DNA of 64,000 bases from an uncultured Bacteroidales bacterium (GCA_944323825.1 CALUTY010000010.1:1-64000); one strand, 5' to 3'; shown: positions 1 through 9,083, counted from the stretch's first letter. Made by a program: numbers and translations. Notes: generated by a model not told the origin, from the letters alone.

Positions 1-21
1 CACTAGTGTCCCGTTAAAGGA
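1..21 (+). repeat. Left terminal inverted repeat of the IS
   Basis: Matches the reverse complement of 1291-1311 with three differences in 21 bases. The shared core is CACTAnTGTCCCGTTnAA. Confidence 0.8.
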
Positions 22-125
22 CTGTTAAGAGTTTACAATTGATTTATTTTTAGTTAATTACAAAGGTTTTTTCTTGTACACGACTTGAATCGTAATTTTG
101 GACTGACCATATTATCTGTCAGCCT

Positions 126-1292
126 ATGTTCACAGGGAAAACCGTATTTGCTCAACTTATGTCGCTCATACCTCGCAGAGACTTCAATACTTGTGTCGCC
201 AGATACAAGGGAGATTATCGTTCCAGGAACCTTTCCTGTTACGATCAGTTTCTCGTGATGTGCCTTGCGCAATATGCTTCGAAGAACAGTCTTCGCGACA
301 TTGAGGCCAGCCTCATTGCTGTCGAGCATAAATTGTATCATAGCGGTATCAGTTACGCTGTTCCAAGGAACACTCTTGCCAAGGCAAATGAACAAAGGGA
401 CTGGCGTATCTACCGTGACTTTGGACAAGCTCTTATCAGGAGAGTCCGTCCTCTGTATGCGGAAGATCCATTCAGGCTCGATATTGACAATATGGTCTAT
501 GCCTTTGACAGCAGCACCATAAGTCTCTGTCTGAAGCTCTGTCCTTGGGCCAGATTCCGAACGACTAAGGCAGGTGTCAAGATGCATACGCTCCTTGATC
601 TCAGGGGGAATCTTCCGGTCTATATCCACCTTACAGATGCCTCTGTGCACGATGTCAAGGCTCTGGACAGTCTCTGTGTCGAGATGGGAGCCATCTATCT
701 TTTGGACAAGGGTTATGTCGATTTCTTCAGACTCTTCAACCACATCCACAAGAACGGAGCGTTCTTCGTAACACGGGCAAAGGACAACATGCTGTACGAG
801 GTTGTTGAGTCCAGAGGATGTGATCCCGAAGCCGGTATAGTCAGCGATGAGATCATCAAGCTTACAGGAGTTAAGCCGTCCAGGTGCTATCCTGAGACTC
901 TCAGAATGGTCACATATGAGGACTTCGCTACCGGTAAGGTCTACCGCTTCCTTACCAACCTTTTGGGATACGAAGCCCTGACAATCGCAGAACTCTACAG
1001 AGAGCGCTGGAACGTCGAACTGTTCTTCAAATGGATGAAGCAGCATCTTCATATCAAGTCATTCTATGGCACATCGGAGAATGCCGTCTATACCCAAATT
1101 TGGATTGCTGTCTGCTCTTTCCTGATTCTGGCACTTGCCAAGAAAAAGTTTGGGCTGGAGCAATCATTATATACGATTTCTCAAACGTTAGGCTTTGTGC
1201 TATTTGAGAAAATACCTATAAATCAATTGTTTAACAAAAATCAAAATTCCGTTTCAACTGATGAATATCCTAACTTATTTAGTATGAGTTAG
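126..1292 (+). CDS. IS4-family DDE transposase
   Basis: This 388-residue protein is the transposase of the flanking inverted repeats. The catalytic triad is visible: the first Asp in YAFDSST, the second Asp in LLDKGY, and the Glu in the C-terminal IS4 signature Y-x2-R-x3-E-x6-K, which the protein matches exactly (YRERWNVELFFKWMK). The N-terminal part resembles the DUF4372 domain of Bacteroidota IS4 transposases. The reading frame is intact, so the element may still be active. The ATG at 126 gives the usual family length; no upstream start fits within the IS. Confidence 0.92.
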   Translation: MFTGKTVFAQLMSLIPRRDFNTCVARYKGDYRSRNLSCYDQFLVMCLAQYASKNSLRDIEASLIAVEHKLYHSGISYAVPRNTLAKANEQRDWRIYRDFGQALIRRVRPLYAEDPFRLDIDNMVYAFDSSTISLCLKLCPWARFRTTKAGVKMHTLLDLRGNLPVYIHLTDASVHDVKALDSLCVEMGAIYLLDKGYVDFFRLFNHIHKNGAFFVTRAKDNMLYEVVESRGCDPEAGIVSDEIIKLTGVKPSRCYPETLRMVTYEDFATGKVYRFLTNLLGYEALTIAELYRERWNVELFFKWMKQHLHIKSFYGTSENAVYTQIWIAVCSFLILALAKKKFGLEQSLYTISQTLGFVLFEKIPINQLFNKNQNSVSTDEYPNLFSMS

Positions 1293-1311
1293 TTTAAACG
1301 GGACAGTAGTG
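1291..1311 (-). repeat. Right terminal inverted repeat of the IS
   Basis: Inverted partner of bases 1-21. It overlaps the last two bases of the transposase stop codon. Confidence 0.8.
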
Positions 1312-1332
1312 AAACAGAATAAAAGAAAGAAA

Positions 1333-1356
1333 GTGAGCCAGACTGATGTGACTCAC
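1333..1356 (-). terminator. Probable terminator after the M3 peptidase gene
   Basis: On the minus strand GTGAG and CTCAC can pair around a 14-base loop and are followed by the pyrimidine-rich TTTCTTTCTTTTATT. The stem is short, so this is a modest call. It sits 70-95 bases downstream of the peptidase stop codon and 22 bases from the IS end. Confidence 0.45.
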
Positions 1357-1428
1357 CTTATATACAATCCTGCTCCGGGGAACAAAGGGGATAGATGTGC
1401 TCCACTCCAGATATGACCAGGTATGATG

Positions 1429-3741
1429 CTACTCCAGGCCGCGGGCACGCAGGAGGGCGCGAGGGTCGGGCTCGGAGCCACGGAAACGCTTGTAGAGGAG
1501 CATAGGGTCTTCGCTGCCGCCTTTTTCAAGGATGTTGCGGCGGTAGGACATGGAGACATTCTTATTGAAGATGCCTTTCTCCATGAAGAGCTCGAAGGCA
1601 TCCTTGTCAAGGACTTCTGCCCAGAGATAGCTGTAATAGCCTGCGCTGTAGCCGCTGTTGAAGATATGATTGAAATAGGTGGTACGGTAACGTGGAATGA
1701 TCTCGTCAATCAGACCGGCCTGTGACATCACATAGGCCTCGAACTTGACAGGATCTATCACCTTCAGGTCTGAAGATGAGCCTGCTGCAAGCGGCTTCCC
1801 GTTCACGATGAGAGTACCGGCTTCAGCTCCTTCCGGTGCGGCGGTCTCAGATGCAAACGGACAGTCGGCAGGGACATAAACTGAAGTCAGTTCATGCCAG
1901 CGCATGTCCAGAATGGCCGCAGCGGCAAGTTCGGTGGTCATGAAGCCCTGGTTGAATGTGGCGGCTGCACGGATCTTCGTCACCAAAGAATCAGGAATCA
2001 CTTCGCCGCTCTCATAATGACGGGCGTATGTGGCAAGCACCTCCGGCTGAAGCGCCCAGTTTTCGTTGAGCTGGGACGGGAGTTCCACAAAGTCGCGGGC
2101 TACGCTTGTGCCGCTGACATCCTTGTAGGTACACTGGCTGAGAAGGCCGTGAAGGGCATGACCGAACTCGTGGAACATTGTGGCTGTCTCATCGAGAGTC
2201 AGAAGGGACGGCTGGCCTGCGGAAGGCTTGGTGAAATTGCCGACATTCACTATTATCGGCCTGATGTCCACACCTTTTTCGGTGACCTCCTGGTTACGGA
2301 AATTGTTCATCCATGCCCCTCCCCTCTTGGTAGGACGAGGGTAATAGTCAGTCAGGAGGATACCGACAAGAGAGCCGTCTGAGTCAGTGACCTTGAAGCC
2401 CTCCATGTCCGGATGGTATGACGGGATGCTGTCAAGCTTCTCGAAATTGAGCCCGTAAAGCTTATGTGCTGTGCCGAAGACGCCTTCACGGACATTTTCC
2501 ATCTTGAAATATGGCTTGATGGCATTCTCATCGAGTTCATAATGGCGGTTACGGACCTTCTCGGCATAGTATGCCCAGTCCCACGGACGGATCACGGATG
2601 TGCTGTCTTCCGGAAGCAGTCCGGCCTTGACATCCTCATCCATTATCAGCTGCATGTCGGAGATCTCCTTTTCTGCCTTTGCCACGGCCGGGGTGAAGAT
2701 GCCGTCAAGAAACTTGTCCACAGTCACGGCATCATGCGCCATCTTGTCCGAAAGGATGAAATCAGCAGGAGTACGGTAGCCGAGAAGCTGTGCCTTCTCT
2801 ATCCTGAGCTTCATTATCTCTATGACCACGGAATTGTTGTCACAGGCATTGCCCTGGTTGCCTCTGGAGGAATATGCATTGAACATCTTTTCCCTGAGGT
2901 CGCGCCTTGCGCTGTATGTCATGAACGGGACATAGCTCGGATTGTGAAGGGTGAACAGCCATGGACCGCCTTCTGACACGGAATCCGCTCCGGTCATCTT
3001 CATGGCGTCACGGGCGGAAATCCCGGATGACGAGGCATCGGCCGCAGCTGCTGAAATCACAGGCTGAGGCAGGCCGGCAAGCTCAGATGAATCGGTCAGG
3101 ACCAGACGGAAGGAATTGGTCTCGGAAAGAAGATTGTTGCCGAACTTCTGTTCCAATGAAGCGAGTTCCTTGTTGATGGCCCGCATCCTTTCCTGGCCGG
3201 CGGCATCAAGGGAGATTCCGTTGTTCACAAAACGGCGGTAAAACTTCTCCAGCACGGCATTCTGCTCCACTGTAAGGCCGAGTTCCGACCTGCTGTCGTA
3301 GAGTTCCTTCACGCGGCTGAAGAAATAAGGGTTCATGAATATGTTGTCATTATGCCCGGTGAGCATGGGCAGGGCCTCTTCCACAACCGCCTGCATCGAC
3401 TCGGTCGCATCGGACTCCGAAAGGTTGAAAAGCACACCGGTGACCTTGTCAAGCAAGGCTCCGGAACGCTCGTATGCAGCCACGGTATTCTCAAATGTAG
3501 GCTTGTCATCCTTGGCGATGATGGCGTCTATTTCTGCGGCCTGACGGTGTATACCGGCTTCGATGGCCTCCATGTAATCTTTTTCATGAATCTTGTCGAA
3601 CGGAGGGATGCCGTACGGGGTGTCCCACTCCGAAAAGAACGGATTTGTCCTGTGACAGGCTGATATTCCCATAATCAATGATGTGACAATCAATGCTTTC
3701 CCAAGTCCTCTTTTCAGAGGAGAGCAAAAATCAGGTTTCAT
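1429..3741 (-). CDS. dcp: M3-family metallopeptidase (peptidyl-dipeptidase Dcp-like), lipoprotein
   Basis: A 770-residue zinc peptidase of the thimet/Dcp family, which releases dipeptides or cleaves short oligopeptides. The zinc site is visible as HEFGH at residues 524-528 with the third ligand Glu553 in FVELPSQ. A signal peptide with a lipobox (GISAC, Cys29) predicts a lipid anchor facing the periplasm, unlike the cytoplasmic Dcp of enterobacteria and unlike the unanchored paralogue at 39584-41635. It is the last gene of a minus-strand series (kinase, ligase, nitroreductase, peptidase) but has its own probable promoter. The ATG at 3741 is supported by the complete signal peptide. Family assignment is firm; substrate is not known. 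Confidence 0.93.
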   Translation of the reverse strand: MKPDFCSPLKRGLGKALIVTSLIMGISACHRTNPFFSEWDTPYGIPPFDKIHEKDYMEAIEAGIHRQAAEIDAIIAKDDKPTFENTVAAYERSGALLDKVTGVLFNLSESDATESMQAVVEEALPMLTGHNDNIFMNPYFFSRVKELYDSRSELGLTVEQNAVLEKFYRRFVNNGISLDAAGQERMRAINKELASLEQKFGNNLLSETNSFRLVLTDSSELAGLPQPVISAAAADASSSGISARDAMKMTGADSVSEGGPWLFTLHNPSYVPFMTYSARRDLREKMFNAYSSRGNQGNACDNNSVVIEIMKLRIEKAQLLGYRTPADFILSDKMAHDAVTVDKFLDGIFTPAVAKAEKEISDMQLIMDEDVKAGLLPEDSTSVIRPWDWAYYAEKVRNRHYELDENAIKPYFKMENVREGVFGTAHKLYGLNFEKLDSIPSYHPDMEGFKVTDSDGSLVGILLTDYYPRPTKRGGAWMNNFRNQEVTEKGVDIRPIIVNVGNFTKPSAGQPSLLTLDETATMFHEFGHALHGLLSQCTYKDVSGTSVARDFVELPSQLNENWALQPEVLATYARHYESGEVIPDSLVTKIRAAATFNQGFMTTELAAAAILDMRWHELTSVYVPADCPFASETAAPEGAEAGTLIVNGKPLAAGSSSDLKVIDPVKFEAYVMSQAGLIDEIIPRYRTTYFNHIFNSGYSAGYYSYLWAEVLDKDAFELFMEKGIFNKNVSMSYRRNILEKGGSEDPMLLYKRFRGSEPDPRALLRARGLE

Positions 3742-3774
3742 GACAACAATAGTTTAGTACACGGGAAACGGCTC

Positions 3775-3802
3775 CAAAACCGTTTTGAATGGCACAAAAA
3801 TA
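3775..3802 (-). promoter_or_regulatory. Probable dcp promoter with a CAAAACnGTTTTG palindrome
   Basis: On the minus strand TATTTTTG (3795-3802) fits the Bacteroidota -7 consensus TAnnTTTG; no clear TTTG -33 box lies at the right distance. Close to the expected transcription start is the perfect palindrome CAAAACCGTTTTG (3775-3787). The same palindrome with a different central base overlaps the promoter at 7080-7111. Confidence 0.5.
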
Positions 3803-3816
3803 TATAAAAAATGATT

Positions 3817-4350
3817 TCAATACTTGTTCCAGGAGGAAATTTCTTCCAGCGGTTTCCTGACCTTCTGCCTTGTAGGGGCATCTGGATAGCCGACCGAAAT
3901 GAGCAGAGGGATGCGCTTGGAGCGGGGCACACCGAGAAGTTCTGCGACCTTCTTTTCATTGAACCAGCCCATGATGCAGGTGCCGAGACCGAGGTCGGCG
4001 GCCTGAAGGCAGAAATGCTCCACGGCCATGCCCAGGTCCATCATGCTGTAGTCCTTGCCTTTGAGCATGCTTCCAATCCTGGCGGTGACATTCATCTTTT
4101 CCAGGACGACGGCAACGATGACAGGCACCTGCCAGGCAAACTTGTTCATGCCGGTCCCGCAGGCGGCATCCGCCAGCTGGCTGAGGAGCTGTCTGGAATC
4201 CGCCACAACGAATTTCCACGGTTGGGAATTGCAGGCGGACGGAGACAGCCGTGCCGCCTCCAGACATTTCATCAGTTTTTCCTTTTCAACAGGCAGAGGA
4301 CTGTATCTACGGTCGCTCTGCCTTATTTTCACCAATTCTTCAAAGTCCAT
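3817..4350 (-). CDS. Nitroreductase-family flavoprotein
   Basis: A 177-residue member of the FMN-dependent nitroreductase family, which reduces nitro groups, quinones or related acceptors with NAD(P)H. Visible family features are the N-terminal phosphate-binding RQSDRRYS (residues 10-17), the SACNSQPW segment (38-45) and the GLGTC segment near residue 121, which all line the FMN pocket. The length matches the short, single-domain members. The start lies six bases after the acyl-CoA ligase stop, so the two genes are almost certainly co-transcribed. The physiological acceptor cannot be read from sequence. Confidence 0.9.
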   Translation of the reverse strand: MDFEELVKIRQSDRRYSPLPVEKEKLMKCLEAARLSPSACNSQPWKFVVADSRQLLSQLADAACGTGMNKFAWQVPVIVAVVLEKMNVTARIGSMLKGKDYSMMDLGMAVEHFCLQAADLGLGTCIMGWFNEKKVAELLGVPRSKRIPLLISVGYPDAPTRQKVRKPLEEISSWNKY

Positions 4351-4356
4351 AACTGC

Positions 4357-6294
4357 CTAAAGTGATGACAGGTTCATTTCATTCACGATGTTCTTGCCCT
4401 CAGGGGTGTAGGCAAAACGCATCCTGTCCTCGTATGCCTTCTCCACCTTGCCGCGCACAATCTTCATGGTGCTGTTGACCATGTGGTTCTGCTCGGTGAA
4501 CGGTTCCGGAAGCACACAGACGGCGGCAGGAAGCCACCTTTCAGGGAATGCACCGTAATTCGCCCCGCCCTTGCGGTAGGAATTGACCTCATCCTGCAGC
4601 TTTTCAAGCATGATTTTCTTTGCCTCGGCGGAATCAGGAGCAAGCTGAGGGGCGGTTTCCTTGACAAAGGACTTCAGGGCATCCTTGTTCGGCACAAGCA
4701 GGGCTATCGTATAAGGGTCCTGGCTGTTGTGAAGCACTATCTGGTCGATATATTTTGAATTTTCCACCATTGACTCCTCTATCCCCTCCGGACTGTATTT
4801 CTCACCGTCGGCACTGATGAGCAGGGATTTGAAACGGCCCACGACATAGAGGAAGTCCTTGTCCCTCATATATCCCATGTCGCCTGTGTGCAGCCAGCCG
4901 TCCACAACGGTGTCGGCGGTGGCCTTAGGATTTTTCCAATATCCGGCCATGACATTTTCGCCCCTGATGACAATCTCGCCCTTCTCGCCGTATGGCAGGG
5001 ACTTGCCGTCAGAGTCGCAGATCTTGATGTCCATTGGCTTCACCACGCAGCCTGACGAGCCGAGGATGTGTTTGGCCGGAGCATTCGCAGATATGATAGG
5101 AGTGGCTTCGGACAGTCCATATCCCTGATACATAGGGATTCCGATGGCGTAGTAATATCTCTGGAGGTCGATGTCCAGCAGGGCACCTCCGCCAACAAAG
5201 AACTTCATCTGCCCTCCGAGAGCCTGGCGGACACTCTTGAATATCAGCTTGTCGAACAGGGCAAGCAGAGGCTTTTTCCAGAACTGGGTGATTCCGCCCT
5301 TGTTGTAGCCCTCCTTGTTGTAGGCTATGGCCATGTTCAGGGCGAAATGATACAGCTTTTCCACCTTTGGTCCCTTTGCCTTGACCCCGGCTTCTATGTT
5401 TTTCTTGAAATTCTTGGCAAGTGCCGGAACACTGAGCATCACCGTCGGCTTCAGTTCATTGATGCTCATCGGAATGTTCCTCAAGGCCTCCATAGGCGTC
5501 CGGCCTGCCGGCACCGTGCCTATCGACGCCCCGTATGACATCATCGTGTAGAATCCTGCCACATGGGCGAAGCAATGGTCCAGAGGAAGGATGATGAGCA
5601 TCCTGTCTTCAGGCGTAACGCCGATGACGGACTGTGCCTGTTCCACATTGGCGGTATAGTTCCTGTGCGTGAGCAGGATTCCCTTTGGGTCGGCCGTGGT
5701 TCCGGATGTGTAGCTGATGTTGGCGTAGTCATCCGGACCGATTGACATATATCTCTGCCGGAACATTTCCCAGTTCTTCTGAAGGAAGTCATTCCCCATC
5801 TTCTGTATCTCGGAAATCGGCATTTCCTTTTCCTGATATTCAGGAAGGTCGTCAAGGACAATGACCTTCTCCACGAGAGGCAGGTCCGGGAGTATCTTTC
5901 TTATCTTCGGCAGCTGCTGCGCCGACACCATCACATATTTAGAATCGGAGTGCCTGATCCTGAACAGGAGGTCATTGCTTTCCTCAAGCTTGATGGAAAG
6001 AGGAACATTCACGGCTCCGGCATAGAGGATTCCAAGTTCACCGAGCACCCATAGGTTGCGCCCTTCGGAAAGCAGGGAAATCTTCTCCCCTTTCTGCACG
6101 CCGAGGGCCATGAGTCCGGCGCCTATCCGGTATGCTTCATTGCGGGTCTGTTCAAATGTTGTAGAGGTCCATTCCTTTCCCTTCTTTTCCCAGAGAAACG
6201 TATTCCCTGAATAAAGTCCGACATATTTTTCGACGAACTGGATGATGGTCAGACGGGGTGGCTTGTTGCCGTTCTCATTGGATGCCATAATCAT
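4357..6294 (-). CDS. Long-chain fatty acid--CoA ligase (AMP-forming)
   Basis: A 645-residue ANL-superfamily enzyme that activates fatty acids to acyl-AMP and then acyl-CoA for phospholipid synthesis or degradation. The AMP-binding P-loop is YTSGTTADPKG (195-205); GYGLSE and the WLHTGD motif follow, and a complete C-terminal domain is present. Length and motif spacing fit the long-chain (FadD15/ACSL-like) subgroup. No membrane segment or signal is seen, so it should be cytosolic or peripherally bound. A second ATG two codons in (6288) is an equally good start. It is followed after six bases by the nitroreductase gene and lies 51 bases after the deoxynucleoside kinase gene. Confidence 0.93.
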   Translation of the reverse strand: MIMASNENGNKPPRLTIIQFVEKYVGLYSGNTFLWEKKGKEWTSTTFEQTRNEAYRIGAGLMALGVQKGEKISLLSEGRNLWVLGELGILYAGAVNVPLSIKLEESNDLLFRIRHSDSKYVMVSAQQLPKIRKILPDLPLVEKVIVLDDLPEYQEKEMPISEIQKMGNDFLQKNWEMFRQRYMSIGPDDYANISYTSGTTADPKGILLTHRNYTANVEQAQSVIGVTPEDRMLIILPLDHCFAHVAGFYTMMSYGASIGTVPAGRTPMEALRNIPMSINELKPTVMLSVPALAKNFKKNIEAGVKAKGPKVEKLYHFALNMAIAYNKEGYNKGGITQFWKKPLLALFDKLIFKSVRQALGGQMKFFVGGGALLDIDLQRYYYAIGIPMYQGYGLSEATPIISANAPAKHILGSSGCVVKPMDIKICDSDGKSLPYGEKGEIVIRGENVMAGYWKNPKATADTVVDGWLHTGDMGYMRDKDFLYVVGRFKSLLISADGEKYSPEGIEESMVENSKYIDQIVLHNSQDPYTIALLVPNKDALKSFVKETAPQLAPDSAEAKKIMLEKLQDEVNSYRKGGANYGAFPERWLPAAVCVLPEPFTEQNHMVNSTMKIVRGKVEKAYEDRMRFAYTPEGKNIVNEMNLSSL

Positions 6295-6345
6295 GTGGTT
6301 TTATATTGGTTTTGTTGCTGTCCGGATGTCATTGGCCTTGCGCCG

Positions 6346-6975
6346 TCACTCCTGCGGTTCGGACGGGAAGAGCCCGAAAAGCTCCGCATCAATCTTGTCT
6401 GTGATTTCCTGGAAATCCTCAGGACGGTTCTCGAACTTTATCCTGTCCACATCGATGACGAGAAGCCTGTGCCTGTAGCCTGAAATCCATTCCTCATACC
6501 GGTTGTTCAGGCCGGTGAGATAGTCTATCCTTATGCTCTTCTCGTACTCCCTGCCGCGCTTCTGTATCTGGCTGACAAGGTTGGGTATGGACGAACGCAG
6601 ATATATCAGCAGGTCAGGAGGATTGACAAGTGACATCATCAGGTCGAACAGGTCGGAATAGTTCTCGAAGTCCCGGGTGCTCATCAGCCCCATCGAATGG
6701 AGGTTCGGGGCAAAGATGCGTGCATCCTCATAGATGGTCCTGTCCTGGATTATGGCCTCGTCAGATTTGGATATCTCCACCACATCCTTGAAACGCTTGT
6801 TGAGAAAATACACCTGAAGGTTGAATGACCACCGTTCCATATCTTCATAAAAATCAGCCAGATATGGATTATAGTCAACGGATTCGAACCTCGGAGTCCA
6901 TTTATAGTGGGCCGCGAGCATCTTTGTGAGCGTCGTCTTGCCGCTGCCGATATTGCCTGCAACTGCTATATGCAT
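6346..6975 (-). CDS. Deoxynucleoside kinase (dNK family)
   Basis: A 209-residue salvage kinase that phosphorylates deoxynucleosides with ATP. The Walker A loop is GNIGSGKT (residues 7-14); the nucleoside-binding Glu is near residue 31 and the DR pair of the family's DRS-type motif is at 78-79 (QDRT). Length fits bacterial dAK/dGK enzymes. A -7 box lies 29 bases upstream of the ATG. It starts the minus-strand series that continues into the ligase and nitroreductase genes. Which deoxynucleoside it prefers cannot be decided from motifs. Confidence 0.9.
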   Translation of the reverse strand: MHIAVAGNIGSGKTTLTKMLAAHYKWTPRFESVDYNPYLADFYEDMERWSFNLQVYFLNKRFKDVVEISKSDEAIIQDRTIYEDARIFAPNLHSMGLMSTRDFENYSDLFDLMMSLVNPPDLLIYLRSSIPNLVSQIQKRGREYEKSIRIDYLTGLNNRYEEWISGYRHRLLVIDVDRIKFENRPEDFQEITDKIDAELFGLFPSEPQE

Positions 6976-7003
6976 GTCGTATTTATTTTAATTTTAAATC
7001 ACA

Positions 7004-7011
7004 CAAAAGTA
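7004..7011 (-). promoter_or_regulatory. Probable -7 box for the deoxynucleoside kinase operon
   Basis: Minus-strand TACTTTTG matches TAnnTTTG, 29 bases before the kinase ATG. The nearest upstream TTTG is 26 bases away, longer than the usual 19-21. Confidence 0.5.
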
Positions 7012-7079
7012 CAAAAATATTGAAATAACCATGCAGGCAAATTCATTTTCCATGATGCAGACGCAGGGGGCAAAACTGT

Positions 7080-7111
7080 TTTGAAATTTTCCGAAACAGT
7101 TCCTAAATTTG
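7080..7111 (+). promoter_or_regulatory. Promoter of the acyltransferase gene
   Basis: TTTG (7080-7083) and TAAATTTG (7104-7111) are separated by 20 bases, a full match to the Bacteroidota consensus, 33 bases before the ATG. The palindrome CAAAACTGTTTTG (7071-7083) overlaps the -33 box, a typical place for a repressor site. Confidence 0.72.
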
Positions 7112-7144
7112 CCGTTCCACTGACACACAACACTTGACAACAGC

Positions 7145-8293
7145 ATGAAAGAAAAGACTTCCGCCGCATACCCGGATTCAAAGCCGCATTATGAACTTCT
7201 TGACGGGCTGAGGGGCGTGGCTGCCCTGATGGTGATGTTCTACCACATAGGCGAGGGGTTCGCGACAAGTCCGGTCGACCAGCATGTCAACCACGGATAT
7301 CTGGCGGTGGACTTCTTTTTCATCCTGTCCGGATTTGTGATAGGATATGCATATGATGACAGGTGGAAGACTTCGCTGAACCTGAAGAATTTCTTCAAAC
7401 GGCGCCTCATAAGGCTGCATCCCATGGTCATCATGGGGGCCATTCTCGGCGCAGCGGCATACTGCATACAGGGAAGGGTACAGTGGGACGGTACGCAGGT
7501 GCCAATGACAATGGTGCTGATCGCGCTGCTGCTGAATCTCTTCCTGCTTCCGGTGGTGCCGGGGACAGGGGCGGATGTGAGGGGCAACAATGAAATGTTC
7601 CCGCTCAACGGCCCCAACTGGTCGCTCTTCTTCGAATATATTGGCAACATTCTCTATGCGCTCGTCATCAGGAAGATGTCTACAAAGGCCCTGACCGTGC
7701 TCGTGTCAGTTGCAGGCCTGGGGCTCGGAGCATTCGCTGTCTGCAATCTTTCCGGCTTCGGCCATCTCGGCGTGGGCTGGTCCATGACGGACTGGAACCT
7801 GCCCGGCGGCTTCCTCAGGCTCATGTTCTCATTTTCAACAGGTCTGCTGATGTCCCGCGTATTCAGGCCGGTCAATATCAGGGGAGCATTCTGGATATGC
7901 AGCGCCGTCGTCTGCGTGCTGCTTGCCCTGCCGCACATCGGCGGAGGAGAAAAGCTTTGGTTGAACGGGCTTTACGAGGCTGTCTGCACGATATTCATTT
8001 TCCCTGCCATCGTCTGGCTGGGCGCATCCGGGAAAACCACCGACAAGGCGACATCCAGGGTATGCAAATTCCTCGGCGACATCTCCTACCCTGTCTATGT
8101 GGTACACTACCCTCTCATGTACCTGTTCTATGCATGGCTCTGGAGCGGTCCGGAAAAGATACCTTTCTCCCAGGCATGGCCTGTCGCCGCAGCCGTCATC
8201 ATCGGCAGCATCATCCTCGCCTGGCTCTGCCTGAAATTCTATGACGAGCCACTGAGAAAATGGCTCGGGGAGAAGTTTCTGAAGAAAAAATAG
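7145..8293 (+). CDS. Acyltransferase 3 family membrane protein
   Basis: A 382-residue integral membrane protein of the acyltransferase 3 family, which transfers acetyl or other acyl groups to sugars, peptidoglycan or lipids across the inner membrane. The N-terminal LDGLRG signature is at residues 19-24, followed by the catalytic-type His34 in the first membrane helix. The rest alternates hydrophobic segments (about ten helices) with short basic loops, including the RRLIRLHP motif typical of the family. It has its own promoter and lies divergently from the kinase operon. No glycan-synthesis genes lie nearby, so the acceptor is unknown. Confidence 0.88.
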   Translation: MKEKTSAAYPDSKPHYELLDGLRGVAALMVMFYHIGEGFATSPVDQHVNHGYLAVDFFFILSGFVIGYAYDDRWKTSLNLKNFFKRRLIRLHPMVIMGAILGAAAYCIQGRVQWDGTQVPMTMVLIALLLNLFLLPVVPGTGADVRGNNEMFPLNGPNWSLFFEYIGNILYALVIRKMSTKALTVLVSVAGLGLGAFAVCNLSGFGHLGVGWSMTDWNLPGGFLRLMFSFSTGLLMSRVFRPVNIRGAFWICSAVVCVLLALPHIGGGEKLWLNGLYEAVCTIFIFPAIVWLGASGKTTDKATSRVCKFLGDISYPVYVVHYPLMYLFYAWLWSGPEKIPFSQAWPVAAAVIIGSIILAWLCLKFYDEPLRKWLGEKFLKKK

Positions 8294-8336
8294 TCTTCAT
8301 TTTTCAGAAAAACTGCAGGGTTACGGTGATTTTATG

Positions 8337-8344
8337 TAATTTTG
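8337..8344 (+). promoter_or_regulatory. Possible -7 box for the metallo-hydrolase/uvrA operon
   Basis: TAATTTTG fits TAnnTTTG, 46 bases before the ATG at 8391. No matching -33 box is seen. Confidence 0.4.
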
Positions 8345-8390
8345 TCTGATTGCAGAACAGGGAACAGAAAAATCAAAAACAGATTCCAAG

Positions 8391-9083
8391 ATGCTTCAGA
8401 TAAAGAATTTCTATTTCAATGCACTGCACGAATGCTGCAGTGTGGCATGGGACGGGACAGGCGAATGTGTCATCATAGACCCTGGATTCTACACGCCCGC
8501 AGAAAGGGACGAACTGAAAAGGTTCGTGGAGGACAACGGGCTGAAGCCGGTGAAGATACTGCTTACCCACGCCCATTTCGACCATATATTCGGACTCAAG
8601 GAATGTGCGGAAATGCTCGGGGTGCCGGTGTATATGGACCCGGCCGACAGGGGAACCCTTGAAAATGCGGGATATTTCTGCAGGATGTTCGGATTCGACA
8701 CGCCGGCCACGGATGTGAAGACAGAAGACATCCACGACGGGGACATCATCAGGTTCGGGAACACTGAATTTGAAGTGCTTTCCACTCCGGGACACACTCC
8801 GGGAGGGGTCTGCTTCTATGACCGGGCGGACAAGGTGCTTTTCAGCGGAGACACCCTCTTCGCCGGGGCGATCGGCCGTACAGACCATCCGGGTGGAGAC
8901 TATGACCTGCTGATTGACGGCATTTTCAAAAAACTGACCGGACTGGACGGGGATGTTACGGTGATTCCGGGGCACGGACCGCACACCACCATCACTGACG
9001 AACGCACGAAGAACCCGTTCCTCCAGCCATTCAACGAGCCGTATGAAGACTGTCAGTACGAGGCCGCTCCGGACAAGGAGTGA
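8391..9083 (+). CDS. Metallo-beta-lactamase-fold hydrolase (glyoxalase II-like)
   Basis: A 230-residue cytosolic hydrolase with the binuclear zinc motif THAHFDH at residues 59-65. Further ligands follow in TPGHTPGG, FSGDTLF and the late PGHGPHT, the set shared by small glyoxalase II-like proteins that split thioesters such as S-lactoylglutathione or related thiol conjugates. It has no signal peptide. It precedes uvrA by 25 bases on the same strand and probably shares its transcript. The real substrate is unclear, since many Bacteroidota lack glutathione. Confidence 0.9.
   Translation: MLQIKNFYFNALHECCSVAWDGTGECVIIDPGFYTPAERDELKRFVEDNGLKPVKILLTHAHFDHIFGLKECAEMLGVPVYMDPADRGTLENAGYFCRMFGFDTPATDVKTEDIHDGDIIRFGNTEFEVLSTPGHTPGGVCFYDRADKVLFSGDTLFAGAIGRTDHPGGDYDLLIDGIFKKLTGLDGDVTVIPGHGPHTTITDERTKNPFLQPFNEPYEDCQYEAAPDKE

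Larger units (their letters stand above)
1..1311 (+). mobile_element. IS4-family insertion sequence
   Basis: A single transposase gene is enclosed by imperfect terminal inverted repeats. The left end begins CACTAGTGTCCCGTTAAAGG at base 1. The reverse complement of the right end (1291-1311) begins CACTACTGTCCCGTTTAAAC, so about 18 of the first 20 bases agree. The transposase stop codon lies inside the right repeat, as is common in compact IS elements. Because the left repeat coincides with the window edge, the target-site duplication cannot be checked and the element could begin a base or two earlier. It sits just past the 3' end of the M3 peptidase gene and interrupts nothing visible. Confidence 0.88.

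Noticed and set aside
54..1052. A 332-residue minus-strand open frame inside the IS
   Set aside because: It is antisense to the transposase, which has a complete DDE/YREK set.
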